Assembly (NCBI RefSeq): GCF_025399195.1
Contig: NW_026252123.1
Span: 62,001 to 126,000 of the forward strand
DNA length: 64,000 nucleotides
Reading direction: 5' to 3'
Source of the DNA: Umbelopsis ramanniana AG
Taxonomy: Eukaryota; Mucoromycota; Umbelopsidomycetes; Umbelopsidales; Umbelopsidaceae
Shown here in pieces: positions 45,759 through 58,499 of this stretch; position 1 is the stretch's first letter, and each line of letters begins with the position of its first letter. The position numbers were made by a program, and so were the translations under genes. The notes under the pieces were generated by a model. The model made no database searches. It saw only the letters and a list, made by a program, of their open reading frames with translations, and had not been told where the DNA came from.

Positions 45759-46458
45759 TCACACATACTCGGTGGGACTGCGGATGACATCTTCTACGAA
45801 GCCAAACTTCATCATGACTTGGCCCTTGACGTTATCTTTCTCACTACGCTTGTTCAATGAAAACCATGAAGGTTGATTTGCTGGGTCGTTGTAGTTCATG
45901 GGAAGCCCACCGAAGGAATCACCTTGGTTTCGATCGAAAACATTTCGAAAGGGTATCATCAGCTCACCCATAAAGTCTCTACCAAATTTGTCCTTGTCCC
46001 AGAGCGTCACAGCGATATGCTTCGGTGCTCGAGACGGTGAAACACTGATGTCAAAGTGAAAATCCCAATCTGGATTCAGAGTTTGCTTGATATATTGCGT
46101 GGTATATTTCTTTTCACTGAGTTGGCCAGCAACAATGAACAATTAAAAGGGGTACAGTGAAACACTTCCATCCCCTATTATTGCGAATACCTACTTGACT
46201 CGGATAACACCATATGGGTCTGAAAATCCTGTCTTGTCACTATATTAGAGGAGGTATTGATGGTCAGGTACGAAGTGAGCGCTGTCAAACACTGAATCTC
46301 CGTTCGCGTGTACACGCTCCGGTATAAAGTTGGGACCGTGCTCACTCGAAAACACAGGTGAGAGAATGGTAGCATGTAATGAGAAGTGGCAAACGAACTT
46401 ACGCAGCAGCGAGATCTCGGCCACAAATCAAAGCGATTCTGAACTTGATTCCAGTCAT
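45759..46458 (-). CDS. Single C2-domain protein
   Basis: A short soluble protein made almost entirely of one C2 domain, expected to bind phospholipid membranes in a Ca2+-dependent way. Exons 46458-46403, 46239-46195 and 46116-45759; 152 residues. It reads MTGIKFRIALICGRDLAAA, then DKTGFSDPYGVIRV (loop 1 acidic residues), LNPDWDFHFDISV, LWDKDKFGRDFMGE (loop 3 acidic residues) and a C-terminal strand VKGQVMMKFGFVED. The Ca2+-ligand aspartates are present. The sequence resembles the C2 domain preceding fungal phosphatidylserine decarboxylase Psd2, but here a stop follows directly, so no catalytic part is attached. The domain call is firm; its role is unknown. Confidence 0.85.
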
Positions 46459-46946
46459 TGTAAGCAAGGAAGGACAAATAAAAGTCTATGGAAACCCTTG
46501 AAGGTCAGGAACGTCACTGCCACGCGGAATAGCGATTGGCTGGCATGGAAAGAATTTTTTTTAGCACAGGGATCAAAAATAGGTTCCTTGCAAGCCCCCA
46601 AATGCTGACTTGCAGTACCTTCGGCAACCTTCAATCCCTATTATCCTTCTGTTGAAATTAAAAAGAATTGACTAAAACATAAGATCAATGAAAAAGACGG
46701 AAGCGTGGTCCAAGTTGAACACATGCAACACCCGTCCTCGTCGAGCTGAATCTTTCATTGTTTGTTAAAAAAAGAAAATCAGAGTATGATTTACTACCTA
46801 AGCGCGCAAAGTAAGGGGAATGGAAGGGCAAGCGGAGGACAACTTATGGCGACACCGCCGCAAGTATATGATATGCATATTTTGATTGTGCAATGATATT
46901 ACCCATCCTTGTTTCTCATTCATAAACTCCCCAGTTATTCGTTGTA
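46459..46946. promoter_or_regulatory. Divergent promoter, C2 gene and LRR gene
   Basis: A 488-bp region between two start codons. No gene, TATA box or repeat of note was identified, apart from a GCATAT/CATAAAC-rich segment close to the LRR gene start. Confidence 0.35.
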
Positions 46947-49100
46947 ATGAAAAATCGCTTCTGGTGGATTCTATTTTTCAGTCTTCTTTTACTGACCGTT
47001 CACGCTGAAGGTAAAGATAGTTACACTTCTAATCCCTATATGTCTGTACCATTCATTCATTTTTGATGTTCAGACAACGATGACGACTCAAACGATTCTG
47101 CAACGGATAGTTCCAGCGATGCTACCACCGATCCTTCAATAACCGAAACCCCGTCATCGGTCGATTCAGACAGTGAACCATCGACCTCTATGCCATCTTC
47201 TTCGGCAACAGATATCCCATCACCAGCTACGCCTGCTAGTCCCCCGGCCATCTCTAATGTACCGGGACTCGCGGCCAATCAAACATTGAATCAACAACAA
47301 CTTGACCAGCTAAAAATATCGTGTAGTGCTCTCCAACAGTGGTATACTACGCTTGGCGGTCCACAATGGTTAGATTCTACCGGATGGACGAATAATGACA
47401 TGACTTCTTGTTGTTCCTGGGCTAAAGTTTACTGTAACCCAGTAGGAGGAGTTATACGCATGTAAGATGAAAGCCTGGTAAACAACCCCTTTTCCCGTAC
47501 AGACACTCATATTTAGCTCTTGACAGTACATTAATAGGAAACAATCTAGCTGGTTCTATTCCAAGTACTTTCCAGAGTTTTCCTCACTTGGTCCATTTGT
47601 GAGTTGTATGCTGTATAGAGTATTTTTTAGACATTGCTATTAACATGAAAAGGTTTCAGAGACATGAGCTATAACAATTTGACTGGTGGTATACCAGACT
47701 CAATAGCAGCAGGCTTGGCTATTCAAACATTGTAAGCAGGACGAGCTAATTTTAATCAGTTTTGTGTACCTGGTATTCATTTGGTATTGATCGCTGTTGG
47801 CGTCTCCTTCCAGAAATTTCAACTTCAATCAGTTGAGTGGTTTGTTACCGGCCTCATTAGGAAGTATGCCTGTCTTGGCTAGCATGTAAGCCAATCAAGC
47901 GCATGCTCGTCTCTTTAAACAGCTTTCAATTGACTTTTTTTCATTAGCCATCTCGCAAACAATACTTTCAATGGAACCATCCCCGACAGCTGGGCAAATT
48001 TGCCACTTCTTAAGACGTTGGACTTGAGCAATAACAAATTATCCGGTCCATTTCCAACATCCATAGCGAATTATCGATCGCTTGTTTCACTGTAAGTGTA
48101 AGAGAGAGTTGTAGCAAATGGGACTATCACCAAGATACTGAGCCCGCTGCGACAACACCAGGTCACTGAGCAGTAACGCATTCACGGGATCTCTGCCTCA
48201 CAATATCGGTATCATGCCATCGTTGAAATCACTGTAAGTTTCTGACACTGTCTCATTGTCTATAATGAAATTGTAATGACCTATGTACGATCGGTTTGCA
48301 GAAGGGTTTCAAAAAATCAACTGACGGGCCCTATTCCTGAATCTCTTGGAAACATCACTGCACTGGTCACCATGTATGTAACCTACTCCAAACTATTAAA
48401 AAAAAGTTCTAAAAAGAAATGCAGCGTTTCTTATGTCCACCTGACTGACGTTGATTTAGATCCATGAGGTCGCAGTCATTAAACGGCCAAATACCATCAA
48501 GTTTGGGTAATCTACCTAACTTGCAAGTTCTGTGAGTAGAGGTGTAAATGTGTAAACTTTTTGTAGATATGATACTGTACTTATCTTGTTTCCTTATCAC
48601 CAGCGATTTGACAAGAAATAACCTCACTGGATCTATACCGCCTCAGCTAGGCAATCTCGTTCACCTTCGTAACCTGTAAGTCGCTCTTCTCCATACCATG
48701 TGGTACTGTTTATTACGTTCTTACTAAATGCAATCGTCTGAATAGCCGCCTCAGTCGTAATGCATTGGATGGCGCAGTGCCGGCTGAGCTAGGTCTATGT
48801 GGCCAGCTGCAGATATTGACTCTGAACTACAATGCATTGTCCGGGACATTCCCTTCGATTGTTGCCCCGCCAGCTTTAGCCTTCTGTCATATGCAACCCA
48901 ATTCATTCGACGCTTGTCCACCAAACGATGTATCGATGAACTACTCATCCATGGCATTCCAATGCTCCGTGAACTGTACTTCAGCAAAACATAAAAAGAG
49001 TGAAGGTATCTCTGTTTCATCAAATAGCCCGTTCTTACTCACTGTATTCATGGCCATATTGGCACTCATTGTACAAGAGGCTATTCACGTTATTCTTTAG
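46947..49100 (+). CDS. Secreted GPI-type leucine-rich-repeat protein with plant-like LRR cap
   Basis: A surface LRR protein resembling the ectodomain of plant receptor-like proteins. Exons 46947-47010, 47074-47461, 47503-47598, 47660-47731, 47814-47885, 47948-48091, 48162-48233, 48302-48373, 48460-48531, 48604-48675 and 48746-49100; 492 residues. A signal peptide (WWILFFSLLLLTVHAE) is followed by about 75 residues of Ser/Asp/Thr-rich linker. Next is an LRRNT_2-type cap (GGPQWLDSTGWTNND, then CCSWAKVYC). About ten 24-residue repeats follow the plant-type LxxNxLxGxIPxxL consensus (NNLTGGIPDSI; NQLTGPIPESLGN; NNLTGSIPPQLGN). It ends with a Cys-containing cap and a terminal hydrophobic stretch (FLLTVFMAILALIVQEAIHV) without cytosolic tail, suggesting a GPI anchor. 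No kinase is present. Confidence 0.9.
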
Positions 49101-49395
49101 TCCAGTCAGTTGGATAAGATAGGGCTGTCCAGATTGGCACTTAGTTTGATACCAATGTATAGCGTCGTTTTCCCTTTAAATTGTCTTTGCTAGCATAATC
49201 ACAATGAATTTCACACAGATCAATCAGATTCAAGGTGCAAAACGGCAGATTTTATTGGACGATATAAAGTGATGTACACTGACAATGGTGGACGAAAAAT
49301 GACCAAACGCGATTCACAGACTTGCACACCTTGTCAGCTTGTGCAATAAACAGTAGTAAAACATACAGCGTAATGGCTGTATATAATGTAGTCGC

Positions 49396-50776
<1,381 letters not shown>

Positions 50777-50963
50777 TGTAGATTGTTTGTGAGAGAGTCA
50801 AAGAGTCAAGGCACGCGTCGCATTTCTGCCTGCGCTAAAAGCTCAGCCAATCGCCGGGTTACACCAGCAGCCACTCCAATTGTGACTGCTTATCTCCCAG
50901 GCTGAATCTTTCAAAAAAAAAAAAAGTTTGGAAGCTGACCTTCACTGATCCGATCTAACCGTC
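50777..50963. promoter_or_regulatory. Compact bidirectional promoter, actin and NOC4
   Basis: Only 187 bp separate the two ATGs. It includes CCAAT-type words (GCCAATCG at about 50847; TCCAATTG at about 50875) and an A-run at 50913-50925 near the NOC4 start. No TATA box is evident on either side. Confidence 0.5.
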
Positions 50964-53181
50964 ATGCCTCAACCAATTAAGAAGAGAAAGAGAGGAGAAG
51001 TTACGGTATGATAAGAATCTTGGCGGTGCTCGAGGTTTATTGAAATATACTGAATTTTTGGTATCCAATGCTATAGGGATCTCGCAAAGACCAGGACTAC
51101 AAAGATACTATCCAGCGGATAAAAGTCCTCGAATCCGGTTTGGGTGATAAATCAAACCTCAACAACCTTGTAGAAATATTCGAAATTGCTCAGGTAAGTT
51201 CAATGTCGCGAGCATTGTACTCGACGTTGGCAAAAGAAGTTGCCGTTTCTTGGTACGATTTGAGTTAACTCCTGGCAACCAACTTAGGGTTCCCATGGCG
51301 GTCTTACCAGTGCTGCCATCCATGCCTTGCACCGAGTATATACAACTCTACTGTTGAAGGGAGAGCTGAGGAGATTGAAGAAGGAGGAATCAGCGAAGGC
51401 AACGGTTAGCAATTGGCTTCGAGATAATTACAATTCCTACATCAAGTTCCTTTGCGAACTTCTTCGTCATGAGGAACCGGGTTTGCAGAAACCTGCTTTG
51501 AACATTTTGATTACGCTTTTGAAGTCAGAATCAGAATTCCAAACATCGCTACGAAAGAAGCACGCCTTTGCAAACGATTTTTATGTTCGTGTTGTGGATG
51601 CTGTTCTTCGCAATCCAAATTTCAGTCAACCTTTGCAAGCAGAGCTGCTTGGAAAATATCTCAATGTCTACGACGACCTTCGATACTATTTCTTCAAGAA
51701 TACGTCGTGAGTAGAGTTCATTTGCGTCTCTTTGTGGTACTATGGTTGGGACGTATCTAATTTTGCCTCATGTATTACAGTGATATTATTACTTCAGCAC
51801 TAGAGAGCAAAGATTCATCTGAGGCGGATACACCAAAAAAGAAGAAGGCAAAGAATATGTCGAATGAAAAGTTGAATATGTTGATGCAAAACACATTCTC
51901 GATACTGGAAGGCATCAGAACGATGCCCACGGCTGGTGCGGAGATCGATGAGTTTTGGACTGGCCATCCCGATCCAGAGTATGCTGCAAAGGCTAAGGAA
52001 GATCCTGACGCTTTTGCTGACTCTTCGGATGAAGAAGAGGAGGTCACCAAGGAAGTTGCTGGAAAGAAGGGACCACGCAAGCATATGTTGGTGCGCTTGA
52101 GCGTGCACAAAAAGGCATTGCAAACCTGCTGGTTGGCATTTATGAAGATGCCGCTGACAAATGACCTGTACAAAAAGACCCTTCTCATCATGCACAAGCG
52201 TATTATACCACATATGACCGACCCTCGACTTCTCATGGACTTTTTGACTGATTCGTATAACGCTGGTAAGTGTGTTGGCTCGAGGAAAATGAATACATTG
52301 GCATGAATCAAATAATAACATCTCCATGTCGTACAATAGGTGGAGCAACCGCCTTGTTGGCTCTTAACAGTTTGTTCACATTGATTGTTGACTATAACTT
52401 GTAAGTTTTCTGTCTACATGAAACATGATGTAAAACAATGACTAACAACAATATGATTCTAAAGGGATTATCCTGAATTCTACCACAAACTGTACCGTCT
52501 TCTCGATGCAAACGTTTTGCATCTTAAATATCGGTCGAGATTCTTCCGTCTTTTGGACCTTTTCCTTTCTTCATCCCACCTACCCGCATCTCTTATCGCT
52601 GCTTTCATCAAGCGCATGGCTCGCTTGTCACTGACTGCCCCTCCAGCTGGAAGTGTCATTCTGATTGCCATGATTTACAACTTGTTGAAGCGCCATCCTT
52701 CTTGCATGGCATTGATTCATCGTGATGAAGCTGCCGACGCGGAAACTGATGTATTCGATGAAAGCAACCCTGATCCATATACATGTAATGCGCTGAACTC
52801 GTCATTGTGGGAACTTCAGACTTTGGCCGAGCACTACTACCCCAACGTAGCCACATTGGCCAAAATCTTCACTGAACAGTTTACAAAGCCAAGCTACAAT
52901 TTGGAGGATTTCCTAGATCACACATATGGAACGGTAAGTTGGTGGTAGAAATGGATTCAGCATGAATTACAGGGCATTTTAGACTTACACTCATGCATTT
53001 GCAGTTCTTGGATAAGGAGCTAACACGTAAGCGCAAGAAGGATCCTGCGTTGGCTTTTGAGAAGCCCACCGAGCTATTCCCTTCATTAGTAAAGGTTGGA
53101 GCCACAGATGAGGACGACGAGACTGCAAACGACGATTTAGAAGATCCTAGTGCTGTGAAATGGTCCCTCTGGGCATTTTAA
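50964..53181 (+). CDS. NOC4: Nucleolar complex protein NOC4 (ribosome 40S assembly)
   Basis: A HEAT-like nucleolar protein that works with Nop14 in small-subunit assembly and export. Exons 50964-51005, 51077-51193, 51288-51706, 51781-52265, 52340-52400, 52465-52933 and 53005-53181; 589 residues. A basic N-terminus (MPQPIKKRKRGEVT) comes first. Helical repeats follow (WLRDNYNSYIKFLCELLRHE; LQKPALNILITLLKSESEF). An acidic linker runs through ADSSDEEEEVTKE. The CBF/Mak21-type domain lies at about 380-530: GGATALLALNSLFTLI, DYPEFYHKLYRLLD, FFRLLDLFLSSSHLPASLIA, AHYYPNVATLAKIF-like. The tail ends DPSAVKWSLWAF. Confidence 0.95.
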
Positions 53182-53376
53182 CCGAGCACTCTTTCTTAAA
53201 TCAAATTCATTTCCCAATCACTTTTTGCATATAGACTCAAAAATTTGGCAACGCAACACCTTTCACTCAATAAATCGACAATGCCCTTTCATCCATTGTT
53301 TAATGCTATTACACAATACCAGTTAGTTTATTTATCTTTCTTTAATACAGCTATACATGATACGGTATTGGTTGGG

Positions 53377-55209
53377 TTAATAGATATACATGAAATTGGG
53401 GTTTTGGAGATCAGTCAGATCGTCAAAGGAATGAACAAGATCCTTATCGACCTCGTTTTCTCGGCTATCCAGAAAAGCTTGCTTCTTCTTGTTCTGTCGA
53501 ACGAAATGGAAACGAAGGAACACGAGAGTGAGAATGGCACAGACGTAACATCCCATGTGGACAGCGAAACCAGTAAAGTATCTAGGAGCGTCCTTAGATT
53601 GCATGACTTGCGGACCTGAGGAAAATTCACAAAGTTAGTTTCAACTTTTAACTCAGTCTATGAGAATAATATCACAACATACCAATAGCATTGCCTGCTG
53701 CCCAGCAAAAGAAGTTGACAGCAACCGCGATACTTTTTTTGGTTTGACCACCGACGTTTTTTGAAAGCAACGTCAAGGTCAAGGTGGATGCACCCCAGAA
53801 AGACAAGACAACATAATACGCAACCAAGAGACCAGCTCTAGTACTTGCCGAAGTATTCGCCACTGTCATCAAGACAATGGTACCGATCATGCTCCTACAT
53901 GGAAACTATTAGCTCTATGTATTTTTTAACTACGCTGTTTGAATGCAGTGTGCACTTACGGTATCAAAAAGCCAATCATAGTCCAGATGGTTTGGTTATA
54001 CTTCCTGACGAGGTATGCCGAACTTAAGGGGAAACCCATAATCAATGCACCTAGCACCATGGCCAACAGCTGAGTATTCAACACTGAGAATCCCAAACCA
54101 TTGATAATGATATTTGCAAACGCGCCAATAGAGGACTGAGGCAAAGTTGTGAAGAGTTGAAACAAGCCGTAGCAGTAGATTTGTGGGTCTTTGAAAGCTT
54201 CGATAGCTTGATCCTTTCTGAACTTTCTGTTTTGCAAACCTGTTTGGTTGGATCGGACTCGTTCTACCATTAATTTCTTGTCATCTTCTGAAAAGCACTT
54301 GGCACGCATAGGACTGTCTGGCAGATACCAGATGACAAACACGGCCCAGCCCACGGAAATAATACCGTAAGACAAGAACAACCATTGCCAAGATTTCAAT
54401 GGACCTGTCGTAATATTTGTGAAAGCATAGGCGAGCAGTCCACCGAAAATTTGCTGCAGACCATTCATCATGAACCAAAGCTGCAATAAAGATAGGATAT
54501 CAACATACTTCGTCGTGTCTTCAACCAGCGCGTATAATAGTGGAGATACTAACTGTGATAATCATAGCGTTCTCAGCTTTCGTGTACCACATACTAGAAA
54601 GGACCAAGAAAGAAGGTTGACAGGCGGACTCAAATATTCCCAGTAGAGTTCGGACTACCAATAACGATGCAAAGTTCGAACAGAGGGCGTGAAAGCAGAG
54701 TACAGCCGCCCAACAGAAGATACAAAATCCCAAGAACTTTCCTATAGGGACTCTTTGGATGATGTAGTTCATGGGGTATTCCACAAAAAGGATGCCAATA
54801 TAAATGCAGGTACTAAGCCATGCATACTGAACGAATGGTGTCAGCTATTGAACCCAACCTTTTTACTCCGAACCGACTCAATACTTACCTCTTGACCAAC
54901 CAGACCTGTATCCTTCTGTATACCCATAATGGCCGAGAACGAGAGCGTTGCCTTGTCGAGTGATTGAAGGAAATACGTTACACACATCACCAACAATACT
55001 CGCTTATCGATCATCCTCTTCAATCGCTTGTTTGTATCTTCGTCGATGTAGATGGCTTTTGCCGAAGCATATTTGGCAACTTCAGGATCAATACGATCAT
55101 TATGTATTTGGCCTCCTCCAGACTGTACTTCTTCTAGGTAAGCAATATCCTTCTTCTCGCTGATTTGGCTATGGCTTGACTGGGTATCGTCCTTAAGTGA
55201 TGTGTCCAT
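53377..55209 (-). CDS. MFS anion:cation symporter, allantoate permease (Dal5/Tna1) family
   Basis: A 12-helix plasma-membrane permease of the ACS family that takes up organic anions such as allantoate, nicotinate or pantothenate. Exons 55209-54889, 54826-54554, 54480-53960, 53894-53683 and 53615-53377; 521 residues. A cytosolic N-terminus of about 75 residues precedes KRVLLVMCVTYFLQSLDKAT (helix 1 with the family Asp-Lys). Next come YPMNYIIQRVPIGKFLG (motif A), RTLLGIFESACQPSFLVLSS (helix 4) and WYLPDSPMRAKCFSEDDKKL after helix 6, a hallmark of this family. The C-terminal half includes GFPLSSAYLVRKYNQ and NVGGQTKKSIAVAVNFFCWA. The substrate is not predictable. Confidence 0.93.
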
Positions 55210-55767
55210 GGAAAAGAGAAGCTGTTTAGAAAAATCAGATGGGATCACTTGGGTGCCTTTATATGTACCGGCATCTGAAAATTGGAGAGATCCAGTGGGA
55301 AAAAATTGGAGTGATGTTTTGATGAAGTGCGGGGAGAGTGCTGCTCGGTCATCCCCGCGAAATACCAGATATAGCTGAGCTCAAGCATGTCTCCTCCAAA
55401 CAAATGCTGCAACCGATGGAAGTCGGTGTTGGCGGAGAGTGAGTCTCGGAGACGATGCAAACTTAAGAATAGCCTTCTCAAGCGCTATGGATCGGAACAG
55501 CGGAGCCTCTGCGCTGTACATGGTCTGCTCTTTCGCTGACGGCCTCCAATAGCTAATCTCCGCATTGGACTCCAAACTATCCAAATCAAGACCATTTACC
55601 AAATTCATCCAGCCAAGCAGTGGAGAAATCTTGATTGCGACTTGTTGGGCCGTGCTTAGTGGCTGTCCACGTGATTATATAACTACTTTTAATGGGGTGC
55701 AATATACATTTTTGCTGTAAAAGCATTGATTGATTGTGGTTTTACAAATGAAACTATGGATGGCGCA
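55210..55767. other. Intergenic region between permease and RlmN genes
   Basis: This is the 5' flank of the permease gene and the 3' flank of the RlmN-like gene. A 75-codon minus-strand frame starting with ATG at 55608 has no recognisable domain and no splice partner. It is not called as a gene. Confidence 0.4.
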
Positions 55768-57396
55768 CTACTCTGCAGAAATTGGTGTGTCACTTGCCCG
55801 GCGTTTACTGTCATGAGTGCTTTTCAACTGTCCACAGGCAGCCATGATATCTGCCAAAATGATAAAAGTAAGCGACGCTCCCCACCGATCCACCAATTTG
55901 TAAATAGTCTTACCTTGGCCTCTCGGTCTTCTTACAGTGCAAGGAACATTCCCTTCCATGACAACAGCAGCGAAGCGATCTATTTGTTCCGATGTGGAGG
56001 TCTCATACACACTGCCTGGCCAAGGATTCCAAGGTCTTTTTGGAGATTTCCCAAATTCAGTAAATAAACAGCCTGTGCCACTACTAAGAAAAAGGAACGG
56101 AGGAGCGAATGGCTTACATAAGGTTTACATGTGCAGGAAGCTCTTTCAGCAATTTGACTAATTCGCGAGCCTCCATCACAGAGTCGTTCACACCTCGAAG
56201 CATGACATATCTGTTGTAAGAGTCAGTTAGGAGTGATCAAATAGAGAGATTCATGATACGGAGGGAGAGGGTTCAAGTGAATAATGACACGATTATGGCT
56301 TAACGCCTACTATACGGAACCACCACCCCCTTGAATGGAAACTTACTCAAAAGTGATTCTGTTTCTTCGTTTGCCCAATAATCGAACGTATTGCTTGCAC
56401 GCATCCAAAACTACAGCAATAGGATAGGTCTTGTTCAGGGGAACAATTTGGTCGCGAGTGGCATTTCTTGTAGCATGTAAGGAGATGGCAAGGGATACAC
56501 CAAGATCAGATGCCACTTTAGGTATTAATGGTGCCACACCAGAGGTGGAGATGGTGATTTTAGGCTTGGGGATGGCCAGACCATTTGTGTGAGTAAGAAT
56601 TGAGACGGCTTTGGAAGTGTTTCTCCAATTATACAGTGGCTCTCCTTGTCCCATGAATACTAAATTAGTCAAACTTCGCTTTCTTTCAACTTGAAGGGAG
56701 TCCAGTGGAAAGTCGTTTTGAGAATGGGCAGCGATCATGTATTGTCCAACCACTTCTGCAGCCGTCAACGATCGCTGTAATTTTTGAGTTCCTGTGTGAC
56801 AGAATGTACATGCTAACGAACACCCTATCTGTGACGAGAGGCACAATGTTGATCTTTTGGGTTCCGGAATAATGACGGACTCGATGACATGCGAAGGATT
56901 GGTTTTCGTATCGTACCCAACAAGAAATTTGCGTGTGCCGTCCGCAGATAGCTTGTCCAACTGAGTAGACTTGATTTAGTCCATGGATGACGCCCATAAT
57001 GACCGTGAGAAATCCTACCTTAATTTCACCATAATCAATGACAAACTGCTCCTTGAGCTTGGCACTTAATTGCTTTGGTATACTGGACATCAAATCAAAA
57101 TCGCTGTAACCTAATTTTTTCTAAACCTTTAATATCATACGGTTCCCAGCCTCCTCTTTTTTCATTACATCGACCCTCGAATTCTATGTAACAAGCTTAC
57201 CCTGTTTGTACATGAAGGACCATATCTGGTCGGCCGTATAGGTTTTGATCCCTGGGATCGAGGCAAGCTCGAGCTGTAATTCCTGGTAGGTAATTCCGAT
57301 CAAGTTTTTCCGTTTTGGATCTGCATTCGGGACGGCAAAGCTTCTGATAGCTTGTGTTGAAAAATATGACCGAGAAACTGCTCTAAATTGCAACAT
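55768..57396 (-). CDS. RlmN/Cfr-family radical SAM rRNA (adenine-C2) methyltransferase, probably mitochondrial
   Basis: A homologue of bacterial RlmN, which methylates C2 of A2503 in 23S rRNA and A37 of some tRNAs. Exons 57396-57201, 57110-57019, 56960-56347, 56210-56118, 56035-55914 and 55850-55768; 399 residues. The basic N-terminus [19 protein letters not shown] suggests mitochondrial import. The 4Fe4S motif is C143-SLA-C147-TF-C150. Cys136 in the [10 protein letters not shown] segment matches E. coli C118, and Cys378 in IMAACGQL matches C355, so both mechanistic cysteines are present. Further signatures: [57 protein letters not shown] and [17 protein letters not shown]. Acceptors at exons 2 and 5 were chosen by frame and motif. 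Mitochondrial LSU rRNA is the likely target (inference). Confidence 0.92.
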
Positions 57397-58499
57397 GAAG
57401 GCGATTTTCCAGTGGTTGTTCAATGCATTCGCACTCGGTTAAGTGAGTATAGGCCAAAAAAAAAAAAAAAAAAATTGGGAACCAGAAAAATTTGGTAGTC
57501 TCCTCTACCAGGCCACAACATGTCCAATAGAGCAGCATAGCAGACTGCTAGACCACAAGATATCGCTCATTAGCTCTGACTGCTCAATTAATATCTTTAT
57601 GTGTACAACCAAGTAAATTAAGGTGGTCGTCAATTCAATGTATAGCATATAACAAAATGTTCATAACGTCTGTCACTGTAATGATAATGTAGGAGCCATT
57701 AGAAAACACTGGTTCGCTTATGGCAGTGCCTGCATCACACACAAATATACTGAACTCAAACATCGTGGGCAAACTTCCCAATTGACCTGCCCTTCAGGGA
57801 AAAAATCATTCCCAGGAAATTATCAACAAAATCATGTATAAATCCCCCAACAGGAAAGACGAGCACGTTCACGTTGAAAGTCGGGTTGGTGTGGTGGATT
57901 TGATGGTACCAATTTAATAAACCTACTCCATGCTTATCATAATTTTTACATGCCCATTATTTTGATTATTTCTGTTTTCAAGGAGAGTATACACTAAACA
58001 TCTGTCATAAATATATGTTATATACAGATGCAATCTAGACAATGATCTTCAGAAATTCATTATAGTCAATATACTCAACATTCTAAACATAGCCGTTGAT
58101 GTATTTCTCCTTTCTACCTGAAGTCAGAGGAGAATCTGATGTGGAGCAATTGGATCATGATGTGTATCCCTTTGATAATTGAATCAAGGGATGGAATAAA
58201 AAAAAATATCCCAGTCAACACCAGCATCCCTAATGGAGGTCAGAATACAACAGGGAGTCTACTATTTTAGAAGACGTTTTGATAGGGGCACAGTAGGGAG
58301 CGTACTGTATGGATCTAACCTCCCCGGCCTGTGGTTCTGCCCCCAGTTCACCACTGAATCCTTGCTTTACCTGTGTGCATAGTTTTTTTTTTTTTTTTAG
58401 CACCACTAGGTTCAAGGAGAGGAAGTAATAGAGGTATAAAAAGGTTGACTTCTGGGTCATGGCAATACTTACAATTACCTTTTATCAACACCAATAATA
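57397..58499. other. 1.1-kb divergent intergenic region
   Basis: Promoters of the RlmN-like gene and the KRE9-like gene. An A-run at about 57456-57473 lies near the RlmN start and a T-run at about 58383-58398 upstream of the KRE9-like gene. No gene is seen. Confidence 0.45.
58435..58444 (+). promoter_or_regulatory. TATA box of the KRE9/KNH1-like gene
   Basis: TATAAAAAGG lies 56-65 bp before the ATG at 58500, preceded by a T-run. This is a typical strong core promoter for a cell-wall protein. Confidence 0.6.

Noticed and set aside
56260-56290. GGGTTCAAGT resembling a tRNA B box
   Set aside because: It lies in an intron of the RlmN-like gene, and no A box or cloverleaf fits upstream. No tRNA or rRNA gene was found in the window.
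57019-57201. Apparent frame break between exons 1 and 2 of the RlmN-like gene
   Set aside because: The acceptor TTACAG puts a stop in frame, but the acceptor AAATTAG eight bases upstream keeps frame (KQGYSDFD) and fits the family.
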